Assembly (NCBI RefSeq): GCF_002886185.1 | Contig: NZ_KZ614146.1 | Coordinates: 2,278,930-2,342,929 of the forward strand | Length of the DNA stretch: 64,000 nucleotides | DNA from: Salipaludibacillus neizhouensis | GTDB lineage: Bacteria > Bacillota > Bacilli > Bacillales > Salisediminibacteriaceae | Direction: 5' to 3' | Part shown: positions 44,531-56,185 of the stretch, piece after piece | Layout of the letters: each line of letters starts with the position of its first letter | Numbering within the stretch: position 1 is the first letter of the stretch | The notes under the pieces: model-generated | What the model was told of the DNA's origin: nothing | Database searches by the model: none | Seen by the model: the letters and a program-made list of their open reading frames with translations, nothing else | Program-made: the position numbers and the translations under genes

Positions 44531-44947
44531 TTGTTTAAGCGACTTATTCCCTTTATTGCTATTACACTTATGCTGGTTTTTGTTTCAAGTTGTAACCAAC
44601 AGTCAACAATTAGTACAAGTTATCCTTTCCTGGAAAATTCTAAAGAAGACAATTCTCCGGTGACTATTTTATTTTCTAATGAACATGATGATATAAATTC
44701 CGAACATGATTATTACGATGCACTAATTAATTTTCGACAAGATCATCCTAATAAACTTTCTCAACTAAATATTATCTCAAATGATGACGAAGAGATTGTA
44801 AATTACTTTGATATCAAATCGTTTCCAACATTATTAATAGTTGATGATTTAGAAGTAATCATGCAGATAGATGGACAACATGATTTCCAGTCTATCTATA
44901 ACAAATTGAAAGTAAACCTATTAAGCCTTAAAGAACGAGCCTCTTAA
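44531..44947 (+). CDS. slp: Small lipoprotein with thioredoxin-like fold (Slp-type)
   Basis: A 139-residue lipoprotein: signal peptide with lipobox VSSC (Cys near 21), then a domain whose pattern (TILFSNEHDD...YFDIKSFPTLLIVDD) resembles thioredoxin, including the cis-proline after F. The catalytic C-x-x-C is absent, so no redox activity is expected. B. subtilis has a small peptidoglycan-associated lipoprotein gene (slp) between pdhD and speA, the same place. Starts at a TTG 6 bases after GGAGG. Confidence 0.7.
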   Translation: MFKRLIPFIAITLMLVFVSSCNQQSTISTSYPFLENSKEDNSPVTILFSNEHDDINSEHDYYDALINFRQDHPNKLSQLNIISNDDEEIVNYFDIKSFPTLLIVDDLEVIMQIDGQHDFQSIYNKLKVNLLSLKERAS

Positions 44948-45019
44948 CTTTAATTTCCGCGCGCCTGATAAGACGTTCCTAATAGACTTAAAGAACTGCT
45001 CTCATTTGCTCTTCACAAG

Positions 45020-45170
45020 CAATAACTGTAGACCCACCACACTGGGAAGAGCGTTACTTTACGGAGGAGAAGGAGACGTGTTATTTTCCCGAAGAGACCT
45101 GACATTGCTTCAGGAAAGCAATCGTCTGGAGCCTCTCTGTTCGATGGAAAACAACAAATCTCTAATAAAC
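45020..45170 (+). repeat. Degenerate family B intergenic repeat
   Basis: CAGGAAAGCAATCGTCTGGAGCC is followed by the tail GAAAACAACAAATCTCTAATAAA, matching the core and tail of other family B copies. Its own hairpin is ATTGCTT (about 45105-45111) with AAGCAAT. It occupies the gap between slp and pdhD. Confidence 0.6.
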
Positions 45171-45198
45171 CGGTAATTTTATAAATTCCTAACTTATT

Positions 45199-45229
45199 AA
45201 AAATGCCACCCAAATTGGGTGGCATTTTT
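45199..45229 (-). terminator. Terminator of the pdh operon
   Basis: AAAAATGCCACCCAA (45199-45213) pairs with TTGGGTGGCATTTTT (45215-45229). It lies 7 bases after the pdhD stop and can act in both directions. Confidence 0.9.
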
Positions 45230-45235
45230 TTACTT

Positions 45236-46645
45236 TTATTTTACTATATGAATTGGCATTCCTAATGCTACTTCAGCAGTTTCCATCGTGATTTCTCCTA
45301 GTGATGGGTGTGCATGAATTGTCAAAGCAATATCTTCAGCAGTCATTCCTGCTTCTATTGCTAAACACGCTTCAGAAATCATATCAGAAGCATTTGTACC
45401 TGCAATCTGAACCCCTAATACTAAACCATCTTCTTTTCTAGTGATCATTTTCAGGAATCCTTCAGATTGATTTAAAGATAATGCTCTTCCATTTGCTTGG
45501 AAAGGGAATTTTGAAGCTACATAGTCATATCCCTCTTCTTTAGCTTGTTTCTCATTAAGACCAACACTAGCAAGTTCTGGACCTGAGAAAACAACTTCAG
45601 GAATCGCAGTATAATCGATCTCTGCTGGTTCTCCAGCGATTGCTTCAGCAGCGACTTTAGCTTCATAAGAAGCTTTGTGCGCTAATGCCGGACCATGTGT
45701 AATGTCACCAATTGCATAAATATGAGAAGAAGAAGTACGGCATTGCTTATCAATTTTGACTAAGCCTTTTTCATCTAGTTCAACACCAGCTTGTTCTAAA
45801 CCAAGCTCGTCTGTATTAGGCTTTCTGCCGACTGTAACTAGAAGATAATCACCTTCAAATTCTTCTTCTTTTCCATTAATTTCTGCTTTAACTTTAATAC
45901 CTGTATCTGTTTCTTCCATTTCTTTTGCCATTGCTTCTGTTTTAATCGTCACACCTGCTTTTTTCAAGCGTTTAACAACAAGTTGACTCATTTGTTTTTC
46001 AAATGTAGGTAAAACTGATTTTGTACCTTCAAGAATGGTTACTTCAGAACCTAGATTAGCATATGCTGAACCTAGCTCAATTCCAATATAGCCTCCGCCA
46101 ATGACAATAAGCTTCTTAGGAACCTCGTCCAAAGCCAATGCACCTGTGGAAGAAACGACACGTTTACTCCACTTAAATGCAGGAATTTCAATCGGAGTAG
46201 AACCAGTTGCTACGATACAATCATTAAACTTATATGTTTGAGAACTTTTCTCGTCCATAATTTTAACTGTACTATCGTCAACAAAGTATGCTTCCCCACG
46301 AACTACTTCTACTTTATTTCCTTTAAGTAAGCTTTCCACGCCCCCAGTCAACTTGTCGACTACAGAACCTTTCCAGGCTTGTACTTTTGAAAAGTCTAAC
46401 TTTGCTTCTCCAACAGTAATTCCCATATCTTCTGAGTTTCCTGCGTCGTGGTAACGATGTCCTGCTTCGATCAAGGCTTTAGATGGGATACAACCTACAT
46501 TTAAACAAACGCCACCTATCGTCCCTTTCTCAACAATCGTTACCTTTTTCCCTAATTGTGCTGCGCGAATGGCAGCCACATATCCCCCTGGCCCAGAGCC
46601 AATGACGAGCGTATCTACTTCTACCGGAAAATCTCCTACTACCAT
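45236..46645 (-). CDS. pdhD: Dihydrolipoamide dehydrogenase (E3)
   Basis: FAD/NAD flavoprotein that reoxidises the lipoyl groups of the 2-oxo acid dehydrogenase complexes. It has 470 residues with FAD motif [10 protein letters not shown] near residue 17, redox disulfide G-G-V-C-L-N-V-G-C near 44-52, NAD motif [10 protein letters not shown] near 188 and the C-terminal HAHPSLGE with the catalytic His-Glu pair near 447. The ATG follows GGAGGGG by 5 bases. Last gene of pdhABCD, 2 bases after pdhC. Confidence 0.98.
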   Translation of the reverse strand: MVVGDFPVEVDTLVIGSGPGGYVAAIRAAQLGKKVTIVEKGTIGGVCLNVGCIPSKALIEAGHRYHDAGNSEDMGITVGEAKLDFSKVQAWKGSVVDKLTGGVESLLKGNKVEVVRGEAYFVDDSTVKIMDEKSSQTYKFNDCIVATGSTPIEIPAFKWSKRVVSSTGALALDEVPKKLIVIGGGYIGIELGSAYANLGSEVTILEGTKSVLPTFEKQMSQLVVKRLKKAGVTIKTEAMAKEMEETDTGIKVKAEINGKEEEFEGDYLLVTVGRKPNTDELGLEQAGVELDEKGLVKIDKQCRTSSSHIYAIGDITHGPALAHKASYEAKVAAEAIAGEPAEIDYTAIPEVVFSGPELASVGLNEKQAKEEGYDYVASKFPFQANGRALSLNQSEGFLKMITRKEDGLVLGVQIAGTNASDMISEACLAIEAGMTAEDIALTIHAHPSLGEITMETAEVALGMPIHIVK

Positions 46646-46647
46646 GT

Positions 46648-47949
46648 TTACCCCTCCATTACAAGTAATTGTGGATCGTTTAACAAACGCTTTATATGGT
46701 TCAACGCATGCTGAGCTGTTGCACCATCAATGATACGATGATCAAAGCTTAATGACAAGGCTAACACTGGAGCAACGACTACTTCTCCATCTTTAACCAC
46801 AGCTTTTTCAGCGATGCGACCAAGCCCAAGAATTGCTACTTCCGGATGGTTGATGACTGGTGTAAACCATTGACCACCTGCGGATCCGATATTTGTAATT
46901 GTTGTAGAAGCACCTTTCATTTCTGCAGATGATAAAGAGCCTTCTCTTGCTTTAGTAGCAAGCTGATTAATTTCATCAGAAATACTGAAAATATTTTTTC
47001 GGTCTGTATCTTTTACTACAGGAACCATTAATCCTTTTTCAGTGTCTGCAGCAATTCCAATATTGTAATAATGTTTATGAACAATTTCTTCTGTAGCATC
47101 ATCTAGAGAAGTGTTTAACATTGGGAACTCACGAATAGCAGAAGTTAATGCTTTCACCACATAAGGTAAATACGTTAACTTAATACCTTTTTCTTGTGCT
47201 ACTGGCTTGAATTGCTTACGATGAGCAACTAAATTTGTTACTTCAATTTCATCCATTAAAGTAACGTGAGGCGCAGTGTGCTTGGAATTTACCATAGCTT
47301 TAGAGATAGCTTTTCTAATTCCGGACATCTTCTCACGCGTTTCAAGTTCTCCATTCTCAGGCTTGTATGCAGAGACTGATTTCTTCTCAGATTTCGCTGT
47401 ATCAGCTGATTCCTCAACTGTTTCAGACTGAGAATCCCCAGAAAGGTATGACTCGATATCATCTTTTAACACACGTCCGTTTTTACCTGAGCCGTTTACT
47501 TTACGGATGTTTACTTCTTTTTCACGAGCAAATTTACGGACTGACGGCATTGCAATTACTCTTGCACTTTCATCAATTTCTTCTTCGTTTGCTGCTTTTT
47601 CTTTCGGAGCTTCTTCTTTCTTTTCCTCTTTAGAAGAAGTGTTTTCCTCGGATTTCTCCTCAGCTTTCTCTTCCTCTTCATCTCCACCATGCGCTTCTGC
47701 CGGTTGCTCCGCGTCTGTTTCAAATGTAATAATTACGGTTCCAACAGTTGTAACAACACCCTCTTCAACATGAAGCTTTTGAACAACACCATCTACAGGA
47801 GAAGGAATTTCTACAACAGCTTTATCGTTTTGTACTTCACATAAAACGTCGTCCTCTTTTACTTCATCGCCTTCTTTTACCTGCCACTTAACGACTTCAC
47901 CTTCGACAATACCTTCCCCGATATCAGGAAGTTTAAATTCATATGCCAT
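46648..47949 (-). CDS. pdhC: Dihydrolipoamide acetyltransferase (E2) of pyruvate dehydrogenase
   Basis: Core of the complex, transferring acetyl groups from lipoate to CoA. It has 434 residues with one lipoyl domain (2-78; lipoylated Lys in [11 protein letters not shown] near 43), an E/K-rich flexible linker (about 85-130), a peripheral-subunit-binding domain (about 138-172, [15 protein letters not shown]) and a catalytic domain (about 205-430) with active-site H-R-I-I-D-G near 402. The ATG at 47949 is 8 bases after GGAGG; the longer frame lacks a site. Confidence 0.97.
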   Translation of the reverse strand: MAYEFKLPDIGEGIVEGEVVKWQVKEGDEVKEDDVLCEVQNDKAVVEIPSPVDGVVQKLHVEEGVVTTVGTVIITFETDAEQPAEAHGGDEEEEKAEEKSEENTSSKEEKKEEAPKEKAANEEEIDESARVIAMPSVRKFAREKEVNIRKVNGSGKNGRVLKDDIESYLSGDSQSETVEESADTAKSEKKSVSAYKPENGELETREKMSGIRKAISKAMVNSKHTAPHVTLMDEIEVTNLVAHRKQFKPVAQEKGIKLTYLPYVVKALTSAIREFPMLNTSLDDATEEIVHKHYYNIGIAADTEKGLMVPVVKDTDRKNIFSISDEINQLATKAREGSLSSAEMKGASTTITNIGSAGGQWFTPVINHPEVAILGLGRIAEKAVVKDGEVVVAPVLALSLSFDHRIIDGATAQHALNHIKRLLNDPQLLVMEG

Positions 47950-47995
47950 ATTTTTTGCCTCCAATTCTTTCTTATCTTTGACTCATACAGAACAA

Positions 47996-48020
47996 GGAGG
48001 AACAAATTTCTTCTTCCTCC
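47996..48020 (-). other. Hairpin in the pdhB-pdhC gap
   Basis: GGAGGAA (47996-48002) pairs with TTCCTCC (48014-48020) in the 91-base gap between pdhB and pdhC, the widest gap in the operon. No T-run follows on the minus strand, so it may be an mRNA processing or stability element. Confidence 0.45.
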
Positions 48021-48040
48021 CTTTTGAAAAATATATCTAT

Positions 48041-49018
48041 TTAAAATTCAATAATGTATTTTGCTTTTTTAATCACATCTTTATGATTAGGTAACCAAGT
48101 ATCTTCAGCTGATGCAAATGGGAACACAGTATCTGGTGACGTTAACCGAAGGACCGGCGCTTCCAAACTAAGGATTGCTCGCTCATTTATCTCTGCGACT
48201 ACTTGTGCAGCAATTCCTGCTTGCTTCTGCGCTTCTTGAACTACCATTGCCCGATTTGTTTTTTCTACAGATTTGATGACTGTCTCAATATCAATTGGGC
48301 TTACTGTACGTAAATCAATTACCTCCGCTGAAATACCATCCTTTTCAAGCTCTTCCGCTGCTTTAAGAGAAGTATGAACCATCGCACCATATGTAATAAT
48401 AGTGATATCTGTTCCTTCTCTTTTCACATCTGCTTTACCTAAAGGAATAGAGTAATCATCTTCTGGAACCTCTTCCCGGAACGATCGGTAAAGTTTCATA
48501 TGTTCTAAAAACACAACTGGATCATTACTGCGAATAGAAGAGATCAATAACCCTTTCGCATCATAAGGTGTAGAAGGAATAACTACCGTAATCCCAGGTG
48601 ACTGAGCCATTAAACCTTCCAAACTATCTGCATGAAGCTCAGGTGTCTTCACTCCACCACCGAAAGGAGAACGAATTGTAACCGGAGAATGATACGTTCC
48701 ACCAGAACGATAACGCATGCGTGCAAGTTGGGCGACAATGGCATCGAATGCTTCGAAAACGAAACCGAAGAATTGAAGCTCCATTACAGGACGGAAACCA
48801 GTTACACTTAAACCTACTGCTAATCCACCGATTCCAGATTCAGCTAGAGGCGTATCAAATACACGATCTTCCCCATATTCTTTTTGTAGTCCTTCTGTAG
48901 CTCGGAAAACTCCTCCGTTTTGCCCTACATCTTCCCCGAAAACGAGTACTTTCTCATCGTTTTTCAGTTCGACTCGCATTGCATCAGTTATTGCTTGAAT
49001 CATAGTCATTTGCGCCAT
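48041..49018 (-). CDS. pdhB: Pyruvate dehydrogenase E1 component, beta subunit
   Basis: Forms the thiamine diphosphate-binding E1 heterotetramer with PdhA. It has 325 residues with the transketolase pyrimidine-binding domain (about 4-180; [17 protein letters not shown] near 28) and the C-terminal transketolase domain (about 195-320). The interface blocks [16 protein letters not shown] and [10 protein letters not shown] are conserved. It follows pdhA by 3 bases. The ATG has a GGAG site at a rather long 12 bases, so translation may partly depend on pdhA. Confidence 0.97.
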   Translation of the reverse strand: MAQMTMIQAITDAMRVELKNDEKVLVFGEDVGQNGGVFRATEGLQKEYGEDRVFDTPLAESGIGGLAVGLSVTGFRPVMELQFFGFVFEAFDAIVAQLARMRYRSGGTYHSPVTIRSPFGGGVKTPELHADSLEGLMAQSPGITVVIPSTPYDAKGLLISSIRSNDPVVFLEHMKLYRSFREEVPEDDYSIPLGKADVKREGTDITIITYGAMVHTSLKAAEELEKDGISAEVIDLRTVSPIDIETVIKSVEKTNRAMVVQEAQKQAGIAAQVVAEINERAILSLEAPVLRLTSPDTVFPFASAEDTWLPNHKDVIKKAKYIIEF

Positions 49019-49021
49019 AGC

Positions 49022-50344
<1,323 letters not shown>

Positions 50345-50350
50345 AATTTA

Positions 50351-50379
50351 AAGTTTACACAAGTTAATTTGATTCGTCA
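50351..50379 (-). promoter_or_regulatory. SigA-type promoter of the pdh operon
   Basis: On the minus strand TTGACG (50374-50379) and TAAACT (50351-50356) lie exactly 17 bases apart. This is the best promoter in the 448-base gap between pdhA and ykyA. Transcription should begin near 50344. Confidence 0.7.
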
Positions 50380-50523
50380 ACGCTTTTGAACTAGCTTTCA
50401 TTGAATTTTATCGCTTAATATTATAATTTTTTTCAGTTACAATGTTTAAACTGTTATAGAATTATTAGTAGATCTGTTATATATCATTAACTTGTTCAAT
50501 TCATCACAAGTTGATATAAAAAA

Positions 50524-50541
50524 AGATGACTTTCGTCATCT
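50524..50541 (-). terminator. Terminator of ykyA
   Basis: AGATGAC (50524-50530) pairs with GTCATCT (50535-50541) across a TTTC loop; on the minus strand seven T follow. Confidence 0.85.
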
Positions 50542-50558
50542 CAAAAAAAGTAACTTTA

Positions 50559-51212
50559 TTATTCAAAATTAATATCTAAGTCAGATGCTTCATAGAAAGC
50601 AACTTTTGCTTCATTATAGGAAGAAGTCAATTCATTAAATTGATCATTTAAAGAAGTGATTTGAGAATAAGATTCATTCACGATCTCATGCTGTGCCTGA
50701 AGGTCTTCCACTTCTACATCTTCAGTCTTCGCCATCTCATATAATTTAATATCATCTTCAATGGAAGCCATATACACTTCATGTAATTCTTGATAAACAT
50801 CATATCTTTCATCCATAACCTGAATTAATTCTTCTCCATGAGTTTTTTGCTCAGCTTCTTCTTCATCTATTTCTTCAACATGTGGTTCAATTTCTTGAAA
50901 AACCGTGTAAGATTCTTCAATCAACTCATATTCCTCTTCCATTATCGTTCTTCTTGATTCAGCAGAGGCAATAGCTTCATCTGCTAATGGCTCAATTTCA
51001 TCAACTGACGAGAGTGTTAACATTTCTGTATATAGTTCAGCTTCATTTTGTTCAGCTTCAGTTAAAGGTCCTTGCTTGGTCTCGATGTCTTGTTCTATTT
51101 GAACTGACTCTTCTAAGGGTTCAAACATTAATTCTGCCGGTTGTTCATTCGTACAACCAGATAGAATTATTAAGGTGACTACCATCACCAAAACGATATA
51201 TATATTTTTCAA
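50559..51212 (-). CDS. ykyA: YkyA-family putative cell-wall-binding lipoprotein
   Basis: A 218-residue lipoprotein: signal peptide with lipobox LSGC (Cys near 20), then an almost entirely helical, strongly acidic body with long coiled-coil segments (about 50-210). The family is annotated as cell-wall binding; function unproven. Starts at a TTG (51212) 6 bases after GGAGGGG. In B. subtilis ykyA also lies between pdhA and def. Confidence 0.87.
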   Translation of the reverse strand: MKNIYIVLVMVVTLIILSGCTNEQPAELMFEPLEESVQIEQDIETKQGPLTEAEQNEAELYTEMLTLSSVDEIEPLADEAIASAESRRTIMEEEYELIEESYTVFQEIEPHVEEIDEEEAEQKTHGEELIQVMDERYDVYQELHEVYMASIEDDIKLYEMAKTEDVEVEDLQAQHEIVNESYSQITSLNDQFNELTSSYNEAKVAFYEASDLDINFE

Positions 51213-51446
51213 AAAAAGCCCCTCCTAAAAATAATCAAACGAAATTGTCATCCATTTAACAAGCTACCCTATTTTCTCTATTTTGACAAGATATTTTTTG
51301 AAGCTGGGTATAATATCCTGTTTTTCATTCCTTGATGAAGAATCCTCTTTTTCTAGGCATATATCCATTCCATCTCTGGTCTAATGCATACCATGTTATT
51401 ACGCCGCTCAACAAAGACGGCTGACGATTAAAAAGGAGGATTTATT

Positions 51447-51635
51447 ATGTATGGATACGATGGTTGTTGCGACCCTTGCGGATATGGATCACAAGTTGCT
51501 GGTGCTGGGTATGGTCATCCAGGTGCAGTTGCTGGTGCCTATGCCCCGGCTGCAGGCGCAGGAAAAGGCTTTGCTCTAATTGTGGTGCTTTTTATCCTAT
51601 TAATTATTGTAGGAGCATCTCATTTCCACTGCTAA
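51447..51635 (+). CDS. YjcZ-type small sporulation membrane protein
   Basis: A 62-residue protein with a G/Y/A/P-rich N-terminal half (repeated GYG and GAYAP-like units, with C-C-D-P-C near 7-11) and one C-terminal membrane helix (GFALIVVLFILLIIVGAS) ending in H-F-H-C. This is the layout of the YjcZ/SscA spore-assembly family. The AAAGGAGG site 8 bases before the ATG is very strong. A CATAccaT box near 51388 could be a SigK -10, but I see no matching -35. Confidence 0.8.
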   Translation: MYGYDGCCDPCGYGSQVAGAGYGHPGAVAGAYAPAAGAGKGFALIVVLFILLIIVGASHFHC

Positions 51636-51649
51636 ATCGCATATTCTGG

Positions 51650-51678
51650 AGAAAGCGAGTTAAAATGACTCGCTTTCT
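51650..51678 (+). terminator. Terminator of the YjcZ-type gene
   Basis: AGAAAGCGAGT (51650-51660) pairs with ACTCGCTTTCT (51668-51678) and is followed by CTTTTCTTT. Confidence 0.88.
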
Positions 51679-51876
51679 CTTTTCTTTCGCTTGAAAACTG
51701 GGTATGATAGGAGAAGAGGAGTAAATGGAACTCTTATCAGGTTTAGTCGAAGCAAGATTACTCCTTTAATTAGTGAAAACACTCCTCTAGCCAGTATTTT
51801 ATCTATTTTAATTAAATAATACATAATTGGTATTATGTTATTATCATATTTTTTAAGTGTATAGGAGGACACAAAT

Positions 51877-52458
51877 ATGTTGACAATGGAAGATATCATA
51901 AGAGAAGGACATGCAACATTGCGGCAAGTTGCAGAGCCAACGGATATACCACCAAACGAAGAAGATAAGAAAACATTGCAAAGCATGATGGACTTCTTAC
52001 TACATAGTCAAGATCCTGAAATTGCTGAGGAATATAACTTAAGACCTGGAGTAGGGATTGCTGCACCACAAATAAACATTCCCAAAAGAATGATCGCTGT
52101 CAGAACAACGAATCATAAAGATGAATTAGAAGAATATGGGTTATTTAATCCTAAAATTATTAGTCATTCAGCAGAAACAACGTTTCTTGAGAGTGGTGAA
52201 GGCTGTCTTTCTGTTGATCGTGAAATAACCGGAACAGTTCCGAGGTACTCACGGATCAAAGTAGAGGGCTACGATTTAAATGGAGAAAAAGTTGTGAAGA
52301 GATTTCGGGGATTCTTGGCAATTGTGTTCCAACACGAAATTGATCATTTAAATGGGATTATGTTCTATGACCGAATCGATGAAGATGATCCTTACAAGGA
52401 AACTCTTCCTCCAAAGGAAGTCATTAATAGAACTGAACATGAAGAGCCCCTTTCTTAA
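51877..52458 (+). CDS. def: Peptide deformylase
   Basis: Iron or zinc enzyme that removes the formyl group from nascent proteins. It has 194 residues with all three metal-site motifs: GVGIAAPQ near residue 59, EGCLSVD near 110 and QHEIDHLNG near 152. The DefB/YkrB-type insertion between motifs 1 and 2 makes it a type 2 (Gram-positive) deformylase. The ATG lies after AGGAGG. Same neighbourhood as B. subtilis defB (ykyA, rpoY, rnjA). Confidence 0.97.
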   Translation: MLTMEDIIREGHATLRQVAEPTDIPPNEEDKKTLQSMMDFLLHSQDPEIAEEYNLRPGVGIAAPQINIPKRMIAVRTTNHKDELEEYGLFNPKIISHSAETTFLESGEGCLSVDREITGTVPRYSRIKVEGYDLNGEKVVKRFRGFLAIVFQHEIDHLNGIMFYDRIDEDDPYKETLPPKEVINRTEHEEPLS

Positions 52459-52478
52459 AGTAAAGGAAGGGTTTTTTT
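52448..52478 (+). terminator. Terminator of def
   Basis: CCCTTTC (52448-52454) pairs with GGAAGGG (52465-52471) with one G.U pair, extended by TT/AA, and is followed by seven T. It overlaps the def stop codon. Confidence 0.82.
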
Positions 52479-52877
52479 ATGGAAGCCATTAAATCTTTGG
52501 TTTATATTATTCATAGCTATTAGCCATATAACCTTTAGATTAGGGTGAATTATTCTATTTTCAGAGTAAATACTGCCGTCTAATTAGACATCAAACTTGA
52601 ATTGCAAGGGAACAGGGTTTAAAATGTTGAAAAGGTGGAGAGAACGATTATTGAAAAGTTACGAAGGGTTTATTTATTAGCTGATTCTACTATTTATTTC
52701 ATCTTTTTTCAGATCGGAACTGAAAAAAGGGGGAAAATTTTGAAATCCTATCTAATTCATCGGTAACTCGGCATTTATTCAACGCTTACATAGGATCACT
52801 GAGCTTGAAAACGTATGAAGAAAAGTTAAAAGAGTCCTATACTATAAATTTATTAATATGAAAAAGGAGAGGATCTA
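52479..52877. other. About 400 bases between def and rpoY without a clear gene
   Basis: AT-rich non-coding DNA. An 18-codon frame (ATG at 52624) has no convincing ribosome-binding site. A hairpin CTTTTTTCAG (about 52708-52717) with CTGAAAAAAGG lies near 52710-52735. The rpoY promoter probably lies in the last 60 bases, where a TATAAA-like box occurs about 30 bases before the AAAGGAG site. Nothing else is recognisable. Confidence 0.5.
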
Positions 52878-53090
52878 ATGATCTTTAAAGTGTTTTATCA
52901 GGATACATTAAACGAAGTACCTGTAAGAGAGAGAACAAATTCATTATATTTAGAAGCAGCATCGGAAGAGGAAGTACGTAAAAAGTTAACAGGTAAAGAA
53001 TATAATATTGAATTTGTGACCCCGTTATCAGAAGAATCACTCGCATACGAAAAAGAAAACAATCTTGATTTTAAATTGGAGAATTTTTAA
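52878..53090 (+). CDS. rpoY: RNA polymerase epsilon subunit
   Basis: Small auxiliary subunit of Firmicutes RNA polymerase (formerly YkzG). It has 70 residues with the family opening MIFKVFYQ and [15 protein letters not shown] (residues 13-27), ending in an acidic, phenylalanine-containing tail. The ATG follows AAAGGAGAGG. It is 3 bases from rnjA, the conserved rpoY-rnjA pair. Confidence 0.96.
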   Translation: MIFKVFYQDTLNEVPVRERTNSLYLEAASEEEVRKKLTGKEYNIEFVTPLSEESLAYEKENNLDFKLENF

Positions 53091-53093
53091 GGC

Positions 53094-54758
53094 ATGAAAG
53101 CAAAAAATCATCAAGTTGCAATATTTGCCCTAGGGGGTCTGGGTGAAATTGGAAAAAACATGTATGCTGTCCAATTCCAAGATGAAATTATTATTATTGA
53201 TTCTGGAATCAAATTTCCGGAAGACGAATTATTAGGAATTGATTATGTTATTCCTGATTATACGTACTTAGTTAAAAATGTAGACAAAATAAAAGGTTTA
53301 TTTATTACTCATGGTCATGAGGATCATATCGGTGGAGTCCCATATCTTCTTAAAGAGATTAATGTGCCAATTTACGGTGGTAAACTTGCTTTAGCATTAA
53401 TTCGAAATAAATTAGAAGAGCATGGCCTGCTTCGTACAGCCCAATTACATGAAGTTGCAGAGGAAGACATCATTAAATTCCAAAAAACTTCTGTATCATT
53501 TTTCAGAACAACGCATAGTATTCCTGATTCATTCGGAATAGTTGTAAAAACACCATCAGGAAATATCGTTCAAACTGGTGATTTTAAATTCGATTTTACG
53601 CCTGTTGGCGAACCTGCTAACCTTTCTAAGATGGCAAAGATTGGTGAAGAAGGTGTTTTATGTCTTTTATCAGATAGTACAAACAGTGAAGTACCTGGTT
53701 TCACAATGTCAGAAAGAAAAGTAGGAGAAAGCATCGATGCAATATTCCGAAAAGTAGACGGTAGAATTATATTCGCTACGTTTGCCTCAAATATGTATCG
53801 GCTGCAACAAGCAGTAGAATCTGCTGTCAAATACCAACGAAAAGTTGCTGTATTCGGGCGCAGTATGGAGTCAGCTATTAGAATTGGCCGTGAGCTTGGT
53901 TATATCAAAGCTCCAGAAAGTACATTTATTGAGACCTCCCAGCTAAATAAAATTCCAGCGGAACAGGTTTTAATTTTGTGTACTGGAAGTCAAGGGGAAC
54001 CTATGGCTGCTCTATCAAGAATCGCGCACGGGACTCACCGTCAAATTCAAATCATCCCCGGCGATACTGTTGTATTCTCTTCCTCACCTATTCCGGGAAA
54101 CACACTTAGTGTGAGCAAGATTATCAACCAACTATTCAGAGCAGGTGCTGAAGTTATACATGGTTCCCTTAATGACATCCACACTTCTGGTCATGGAGGA
54201 CAAGAAGAACAAAAACTGATGCTTCGTTTAATGAAACCGAAATACTTTATGCCAATTCACGGGGAGTATCGCATGTTAAAAATGCATACGAAACTCGCAC
54301 AGGATTGTGGTGTTCAAGAAGAAAACTGTTTTGTAATGGACATTGGAGATGTACTAGCCCTTGATAAAAACGAGGCTAATCTTGCTGGTAAAATTCCTTC
54401 CGGTTCAATTTATGTTGACGGTAGTGGTATTGGAGATATTGGAAACATTGTTCTAAGAGATCGTCGTATTTTATCAGAAGAAGGGTTAGTTGTTGTGGTT
54501 GTAACCTTGAACATGAAGGAATTCAAAGTAGCTTCTGGTCCTGATATTATTTCTCGCGGGTTTGTATATATGCGAGAGTCAGGTGATCTAATTAATGAAG
54601 CCCAGAAAAAACTTGCTGTTCACTTAAATAACATGATGGGAAATAAAACAACGCAGTGGTCTGAAATTAAAAATGAAGTGACAGACACTTTAGGACCTTT
54701 CCTATATGAAAAAACAAAACGTAAACCTATGATTTTACCAATTATTATGGAAGTTTAA
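53094..54758 (+). CDS. rnjA: Ribonuclease J1
   Basis: Bifunctional 5'-3' exoribonuclease and endonuclease that matures rRNA and turns over mRNA. It has 554 residues. The metallo-beta-lactamase domain has the zinc motif HGHEDHIGG near residue 74 and [10 protein letters not shown] near 141; the beta-CASP domain follows (about 205-370) with [13 protein letters not shown] near 360; the C-terminal domain ends near 554. The start ATG is 3 bases after the rpoY stop. adeC, the next gene in B. subtilis, is absent here. Confidence 0.97.
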   Translation: MKAKNHQVAIFALGGLGEIGKNMYAVQFQDEIIIIDSGIKFPEDELLGIDYVIPDYTYLVKNVDKIKGLFITHGHEDHIGGVPYLLKEINVPIYGGKLALALIRNKLEEHGLLRTAQLHEVAEEDIIKFQKTSVSFFRTTHSIPDSFGIVVKTPSGNIVQTGDFKFDFTPVGEPANLSKMAKIGEEGVLCLLSDSTNSEVPGFTMSERKVGESIDAIFRKVDGRIIFATFASNMYRLQQAVESAVKYQRKVAVFGRSMESAIRIGRELGYIKAPESTFIETSQLNKIPAEQVLILCTGSQGEPMAALSRIAHGTHRQIQIIPGDTVVFSSSPIPGNTLSVSKIINQLFRAGAEVIHGSLNDIHTSGHGGQEEQKLMLRLMKPKYFMPIHGEYRMLKMHTKLAQDCGVQEENCFVMDIGDVLALDKNEANLAGKIPSGSIYVDGSGIGDIGNIVLRDRRILSEEGLVVVVVTLNMKEFKVASGPDIISRGFVYMRESGDLINEAQKKLAVHLNNMMGNKTTQWSEIKNEVTDTLGPFLYEKTKRKPMILPIIMEV

Positions 54759-54793
54759 TTTAATTCAAATGGGATAAGTATTCCATTCATACG

Positions 54794-54845
54794 AATACGG
54801 CATGAGCTCGAATCCTCGAGACTTTATGCCGTATTTTTAATTTCG
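54794..54845 (+). terminator. Terminator of rpoY-rnjA
   Basis: AATACGGCAT (54794-54803) pairs with ATGCCGTATT (54836-54845), enclosing a CTCGA/TCGAG hairpin, and TTT follows. Confidence 0.85.
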
Positions 54846-54953
54846 TTTCTTCCCCCTCCCCTACACCATCACGGTTCATTCCCTTCGAATTGTAACTTTC
54901 TCGCCTTATTTACGACTAAATATAGAAATAGTGAATGAGGAGGCGAATGAATC

Positions 54954-55898
54954 GTGACTAAGCTAGAATCACTGCGCAAATCTCTCTTTATTTTTTCATT
55001 ACTACTTCTGTTCCTCTCTGCTTGCTCCAATGAAGGCTCTGAAACTAGTGCAAACGAAGCAAAAGATTCGGAAAGTCAAAATGTCGGCCTAGATAATTTC
55101 GACGACAATTCATCAGTAAGTGTGGAAGAATTGGAGACTGACACTCAAGATCAAGGTGCGGATAGAGTATCGAATACGGAAACATTACAAAATTTCGATC
55201 AAATGATCATTTACACTGGAGAGCTATCAATAATCGTCGATAATTATACAGACACACAATCACTTATCGAAGAGGAAATTGCTCAATATGGTGGATTTAT
55301 CGCGGAAACTTCGGTTTACCAACACGGTGAAAATGAAAGTCAATCTGGGTATATAACTGTAAGAATACCACAAAAGTATTTCTATCCATTTTTAAATGAA
55401 TTAGAAGCAAATAGCATAGAAGTATTAGAGAAATCAACGAACGGAGACGATGTTACCGAAGAATTTGTAGATTTAGATTCGCGGTTAAAATCTAAAGAAA
55501 TAGTGGAAGAACGTCTAACATCCTTTTTAGAAGATGCTGAAAATACCGAAGACTTACTAGTAATTTCACAAGATTTATCTGAGGTTCAAGAGGAGATAGA
55601 ACAGTTAGTAGGGAGAATGAATTATCTGGAAGATCGAGTAGCCCTCTCAACTGTTACTGTTCATATGGAAGAAAGAGCCGTGAATGTTTCTTCACTGCAT
55701 GATGGTGAAACATTAAACACACTAGAGCGTGCCCAAAGTTTATTTATGGACACGATAAATACACTTATAACAATTTTTTCACGACTATTCGTATTTATAA
55801 TTGGTCTTTCCCCTATCATCGTTCCTTTAATTATTTTGGGATTCGGGGTCTTTTTGTTAAAAAAGAGGCAAAAGAAAAATAAAACTGATCAAATATAA
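54954..55898 (+). CDS. DUF4349 domain lipoprotein
   Basis: A 315-residue protein: signal peptide with lipobox LSAC (Cys near 24), a long acidic linker (25-75), a DUF4349 domain (about 78-245) with a coiled coil near 178-222, and a C-terminal membrane helix (about 270-300) followed by a basic KKRQKKNK tail. It is thus attached at both ends, by lipid and by helix. Function unknown; DUF4349 proteins are widespread in Gram-positives. Starts at a GTG about 10 bases after GGAGG. Confidence 0.82.
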   Translation: MTKLESLRKSLFIFSLLLLFLSACSNEGSETSANEAKDSESQNVGLDNFDDNSSVSVEELETDTQDQGADRVSNTETLQNFDQMIIYTGELSIIVDNYTDTQSLIEEEIAQYGGFIAETSVYQHGENESQSGYITVRIPQKYFYPFLNELEANSIEVLEKSTNGDDVTEEFVDLDSRLKSKEIVEERLTSFLEDAENTEDLLVISQDLSEVQEEIEQLVGRMNYLEDRVALSTVTVHMEERAVNVSSLHDGETLNTLERAQSLFMDTINTLITIFSRLFVFIIGLSPIIVPLIILGFGVFLLKKRQKKNKTDQI

Positions 55899-55985
55899 CC
55901 TCTCTAAATGTATCTTCGCAGTATTTTATAAATTATGATGTATGTAAAGTAAAAAAGTGTGGAAGTTTCGCTCATTGCATTAAAA

Positions 55986-56023
55986 GGGCACTGAAATAGC
56001 AAAAATCGACTTTTCAGTGCTCT
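55986..56023. terminator. Terminator-like hairpin related to the one at 1921
   Basis: GGGCACTGAAA (55986-55996) pairs with TTTCAGTGCTC (56012-56022), with a G.U pair. The full sequence, including the loop (AGCAAAAATCGAC), resembles 1921-1958 (AGTAAAAATCTCC). On the minus strand TTTTAATG follows, so it may terminate ktrC transcripts. Confidence 0.65.
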
Positions 56024-56029
56024 TGGTCT

Positions 56030-56130
56030 ACTTCCTAAGGAGACTCAAGCATTGCCCGTGGAAGCGTACGCCTATAGCGTATTCGAGCACTCCTGAAAGA
56101 AATAAAACAACAATCTTTAGAAAACAGACT
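56030..56130 (+). repeat. Dispersed Bacillaceae-type intergenic repeat, family B copy
   Basis: CCCGTGGAAGCGTACGCCTATAGCGTATTCGAGC is too long to be chance against the 13337 copy: both have [C]CG-GGAA-GCG, a TnCGC-ctaNa-GCGnA hairpin, TCGAGC or TCCGAGC, then AACAACAATCTTTAG or AACAATCTCTAAA. It lies between the DUF4349 gene and ktrC beside the hairpin at 55986. Confidence 0.75.
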
Positions 56131-56185
56131 TACTAAAAAATAGCTATCTATTTGTATCTTTCATTGAGCTTAGCTTACTAAATGA

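Noticed and set aside
45013-45225. 70-codon minus-strand frame after slp
   Set aside because: It lies in a degenerate family B repeat and runs into the pdhD terminator; no ribosome-binding site.
50365-50385. CcpA-type cre site over the pdhA -35
   Set aside because: Only a core AAAGCGTT matches; the outer positions of the consensus fail, so I do not call it.
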